Notes under the pieces: generated by a model
Told to the model about the DNA's origin: nothing
The model's input: the letters and a program-made list of their open reading frames with translations, nothing else
Database searches by the model: none
Position numbers and translations under genes: made by a program
Shown here: piece by piece, positions 61,733-64,000 of the stretch
Numbering within the stretch: the first letter of the stretch is position 1
Layout: each line of letters starts with the position of its first letter
NCBI GenBank assembly: GCA_038253325.1
Contig: JBBSHE010000014.1
Span: 1 to 64,000, forward strand
DNA from: JBBSHE01 sp038253325
GTDB taxonomy: Bacteria > Actinomycetota > Actinomycetes > Propionibacteriales > Nocardioidaceae
Reading direction: 5' to 3'
DNA: 64,000 nt

Positions 61733-62815
61733 TCAGCGGTTCAACCAGAGATCGCGCAAGCCGCCCACCGAGGCCATCCGATCCTCCGCGATCGTCTCCG
61801 CCGCCTTCGCTGGCGTGAGGTTCTGTGCATGGGCGACCTCGAACACCTGCTTCGTCGTGTCGTAGATCTTGGTCGCGCGCGCCTTGGCCCGCTCGAAGGA
61901 GAAGCCCTCAAGCTCGTCGGCCACCTGGATCAAACCACCTGCGTTGACGCAGAAGTCGGGAGCGTACAGAATTCCGTGCGCGGCCAACGCGTCCTCGATC
62001 CCGGGATGAGCCAACTGGTTGTTGGCGGCGCCGCATACGATCCGCGCCTTCAGCGAGCTCACCACGTCGTCATCAAGAGCGTCACCGAGTGCGCACGGCG
62101 CGTAGACGTCCAGGTCTCCACTTACCAATGCGTCGATGTCGGCGGCGACCGCGACCTGCCCGAACCGTGCGGTCACGGCCTCGAGTGCGGGCGCATACAC
62201 ATCGGTGACGACGACCTTGGCACCGTCCGTGACCAGCAGCTCGGTCAGGTGCCTGCCGACCTTGCCGACTCCGGCGATTCCGACCGTCCGGTCGCGCAGC
62301 GTCGACTCGCCCCAGGTTGCCTCCGCCGAGGCACGCATGCCCTGGAACACGCCGTATGCCGTCAGCACCGACGAGTCCCCGGCGCCACCGTGCTCGACGG
62401 TGCGGCCGGTCACGAACTCGCACTCGCGGGCGACGACATCCATGTCCTCGCTGTACGTGCCCACGTCGCACGCCGTCAGATAACGACCGTTCAGGGATTG
62501 CACGAAACGGCCGTACGCACGAAGCAGGTGTTCGGTCTTGTCACGCAGCGGATCGCCGATGATGACGGCCTTGCCGCCGCCGAGGTCCAGTCCGGCCAGG
62601 GCGGCCTTGTACGCCATGCTCCTCGACAAGTTCAGCACGTCGCGGACGGCCGCTGCCTCGGTCGGGTACGGGTAGTAGCGGGTGCCGCCGAGGGCCGGAC
62701 CGAGCGCAGTCGAGTAAATCGCGATGACCGCCCGCAGACCGCTCGGAACGTGTTGGCAGAAGACGACTTGCTCGTGCGCGGTTCCGCGCCCCAACACGGA
62801 GAACTCCTCTGCCAC
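61733..62815 (-). CDS. Leucine/valine (Glu/Leu/Phe/Val) dehydrogenase
   Basis: 360 residues, GTG 62815. Oxidatively deaminates branched-chain amino acids with NAD+. Features: LGPALGGTRYYPYPTEAAAV near 39, catalytic Lys in MAYKAALAGLDLGGGKAVI near 67-85, YLTACDVGTYSEDMDVVA near 112, the Rossmann VGIAGVGKVGRHLTELLV near 178 and VCGAANNQLAHPG near 258. Very close in layout to Streptomyces valine dehydrogenase. It converges on DUF3073 across a 220-nt gap with nothing recognised. Confidence 0.92.
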   Translation of the reverse strand: MAEEFSVLGRGTAHEQVVFCQHVPSGLRAVIAIYSTALGPALGGTRYYPYPTEAAAVRDVLNLSRSMAYKAALAGLDLGGGKAVIIGDPLRDKTEHLLRAYGRFVQSLNGRYLTACDVGTYSEDMDVVARECEFVTGRTVEHGGAGDSSVLTAYGVFQGMRASAEATWGESTLRDRTVGIAGVGKVGRHLTELLVTDGAKVVVTDVYAPALEAVTARFGQVAVAADIDALVSGDLDVYAPCALGDALDDDVVSSLKARIVCGAANNQLAHPGIEDALAAHGILYAPDFCVNAGGLIQVADELEGFSFERAKARATKIYDTTKQVFEVAHAQNLTPAKAAETIAEDRMASVGGLRDLWLNR

Positions 62816-62941
62816 GTCGGTGCCGGTCCTTCGGGTTCAGGCCCGCGCGGGATGGTGCGGGCAGCCAGTTGGATACCGATCGGGGTGGTGACCGGGTCGT
62901 ACCCAATCTACGCGACGTCGGCTGATCGCCGGAGGCCGCCG

Positions 62942-63123
62942 GTTGGCGTCGCGCGGTGCCGGACGACTGTTGTGTCCGAGGCGGCGTGCACTGTAGGGCT
63001 CGACCGCTCGGACGTTGCCGTCCGTTGGCTCTGCTGACGGACGTTGGTGTCGTGCGGTGCCGGACGACTGTTGTGTCCGAGGCGGCGTGCGCTGTAGGGC
63101 TCTGTCGTTCGGACGTTGCCGTC
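62942..63123. repeat. Two 81-bp direct repeats upstream of bldC
   Basis: 62942-63022 is repeated at 63043-63123 with about nine differences, separated by 20 bp. Each starts gttgg(c/t)gtcg(c/t)gcggtgcc and contains the small inverted repeat CGGAC-N9-GTCCG. It lies between the starts of the dehydrogenase gene (minus) and bldC (plus). Confidence 0.88.
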
Positions 63124-63374
63124 AGCGCCTCGAAACTGGGCTGAGGAGTCGGTCGAGGTGCATCCTCGCCTATTGCTACGCTGCGCTTATCGGCTCTCAC
63201 ACACCGTGATCAACAACTCAAAATTGCGCCTTGACCTTCGGATTTCGCGGGATCCAGGTATTCATTACACGAATTCAGTCGTTCGACCCCCCAATGTGGA
63301 CTTGCTCATGTCACAATGTCACCATTCAGGAAACGTCGAGTCGTACCCGTTCGAATTGTTTTGGGAAGTATGTC
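63124..63374. other. AT-richer upstream region of bldC
   Basis: About 250 nt with noticeably lower GC than the rest of the window, notably 63210-63370 (caacaactcaaaattgcgcc, cattacacgaattcagtcg). No gene is supported. Such lowered GC is usual for a large, regulated promoter, and is consistent with a bldC promoter within it; no specific hexamers are assigned. Confidence 0.4.
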
Positions 63375-63403
63375 GGAGGAATGCCCTCCCATGCTCGAGG
63401 AGG
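63375..63403 (+). promoter_or_regulatory. Mutually exclusive hairpins at the bldC ribosome site
   Basis: CCTCC (63385-63389) can pair with GGAGG upstream (63375-63379) or with the ribosome site GAGGAGG (63397-63403) of bldC. The choice would expose or hide that ribosome site. Confidence 0.35.
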
Positions 63404-63408
63404 ACCCA

Positions 63409-63615
63409 GTGAACACGAAACCGGCCGAGTCCGAGCCGTTGCTGACGCCGGCTGAGGTCGCCGCGATGTTTCGCGTCGACCCGAAGACCGTGACGCGATG
63501 GGCGAAGGCAGGCAAGCTCAGCTCGATCCGTACCCTCGGTGGCCACCGTCGCTACCGGGAGACGGAGGTACGTCGACTGCTCGCCGGCGTTCCGCAGCAG
63601 CGCGAGTCGGAGTAG
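63409..63615 (+). CDS. bldC: BldC, MerR-like developmental regulator
   Basis: 68 residues from GTG 63409, with GAGGAGG upstream. LLTPAEVAAMFRVDPKTVTR then WAKAGKLSSIRTLGGHRRYR is nearly identical to Streptomyces BldC, a MerR-type winged helix without dimerisation helix that binds direct repeats cooperatively and controls the switch to reproductive growth. In non-sporulating actinobacteria the role is less defined. An upstream ATG at 63391 could add six residues. Confidence 0.95.
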   Translation: MNTKPAESEPLLTPAEVAAMFRVDPKTVTRWAKAGKLSSIRTLGGHRRYRETEVRRLLAGVPQQRESE

Positions 63616-63696
63616 GTCGAGACCCACGCGGCGGCGTACGTTCGGCGGGCGTGGCGCTCGACCGATGTCGTCGGGCCGCCAGGACGCCGGACTGAC

Positions 63697-63897
63697 TCAC
63701 TGGGACGGCTGCGGGACCTTGCACTTCACCTTCGGGTTGACCCCGACGTAGTTGAGCGGCCCAGCGACGACCGTGAGAACGGTGTCGCTGAATGTGGCGC
63801 AGTCGGGCTTGTTGTGACCGCCAAAGTAGTTGCGCTGCGCAGCAGCGATCACTCCGATGACCAGCCAGACGACGACGATCACGGCAACGATCTTCAT
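63697..63897 (-). CDS. Small secreted or membrane protein
   Basis: 66 residues from ATG 63897, with AGGAG five nt upstream. One N-terminal hydrophobic segment (KIVAVIVVVWLVIGVIAAAQ) is followed by a short exported domain with two Cys residues (KPDCATFSDTVL, KVKCKVPQPSQ), probably disulfide-bonded. Similar small single-pass proteins next to bldC are common in actinobacteria and unstudied. Confidence 0.75.
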   Translation of the reverse strand: MKIVAVIVVVWLVIGVIAAAQRNYFGGHNKPDCATFSDTVLTVVAGPLNYVGVNPKVKCKVPQPSQ

Positions 63898-64000
63898 GAG
63901 GACTCCTGCCCCGACGGTTTGGCGCAATGGTCTGGCGAACATACCGCGTCTCTCGTCTCGTCACCATCGAGGAACACCGCGGTTCCAGTGTTCGACGATG

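Overview
The window is high-GC DNA with actinobacterial gene content: a dnaK-grpE-dnaJ-hspR-clpB operon, a BldC regulator, DUF3073 and DUF3151 proteins, an HspR-type operator, many GTG starts and many apparently leaderless genes. The order purA, purD, purB, purC, purSQ, purL, purF, purM followed by bldC is typical of Actinobacteria. A member of the Propionibacteriales (Nocardioidaceae/Kribbellaceae-like) is my best guess, but that is an inference from gene content only.

Layout. 1-8.3 kb: secreted proteins (one cut by the left edge), degraded gene remnants, a tRNA-Gly(CCC), an EamA transporter, dcd, and a leftward group of a ribbon-helix-helix protein, a DUF4097 protein and a 48-residue protein. 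8.3-10.5 kb: a large membrane-anchored Fe-S oxidoreductase. 10.8-20.0 kb: a histidine-utilisation locus (iclR, hutH, hutU, an M20 amidohydrolase, hutF, hutI) interrupted by a reversed nitroreductase. 20.0-27.6 kb: the heat-shock operon. 27.7-38.6 kb: aminotransferase, pyrE, class II aldolase, a TrmH-like methyltransferase, DedA, a zinc ABC transporter (znuA-znuC-znuB) behind a Zur-like promoter, a vapBC pair, DUF3151 and a diacylglycerol-kinase-like protein. 38.7-61.2 kb: nine purine-biosynthesis genes mixed with unrelated genes (LigD-type polymerase, acyl-CoA ligase, aldo/keto reductase, RTX-like protein, dipeptidase). 61.3-64 kb: DUF3073, a leucine/valine dehydrogenase and bldC.

How the genes work together. 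The hut genes take histidine to urocanate, imidazolone-propionate, formiminoglutamate and formylglutamate; the M20 enzyme is the best local candidate for the last step to glutamate. The purine genes run from PRPP to IMP and on to adenylosuccinate. Transporter and heat-shock operons each carry a recognisable operator (Zur-like, HspR/HAIR-like).

Beyond the genes, the most striking signal is a set of intergenic hairpin repeats placed just downstream of genes. Four copies of a 56-nt palindrome (8237, 13576, 18666, 27637), three copies of an unrelated 48-nt inverted repeat (45134, 45196, 47731) and two copies of a 46-nt one (58285, 58357) are present. Two 56-nt copies lie inside the hut locus. A second theme is leaderless transcription: at least nine genes have a TANNNT hexamer ending 6-8 nt before the start codon. 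Several gene remnants (MFS transporter, secreted proteins, discoidin-like domain, a sulfotransferase-like tail) show that the spaces between conserved blocks are decaying.
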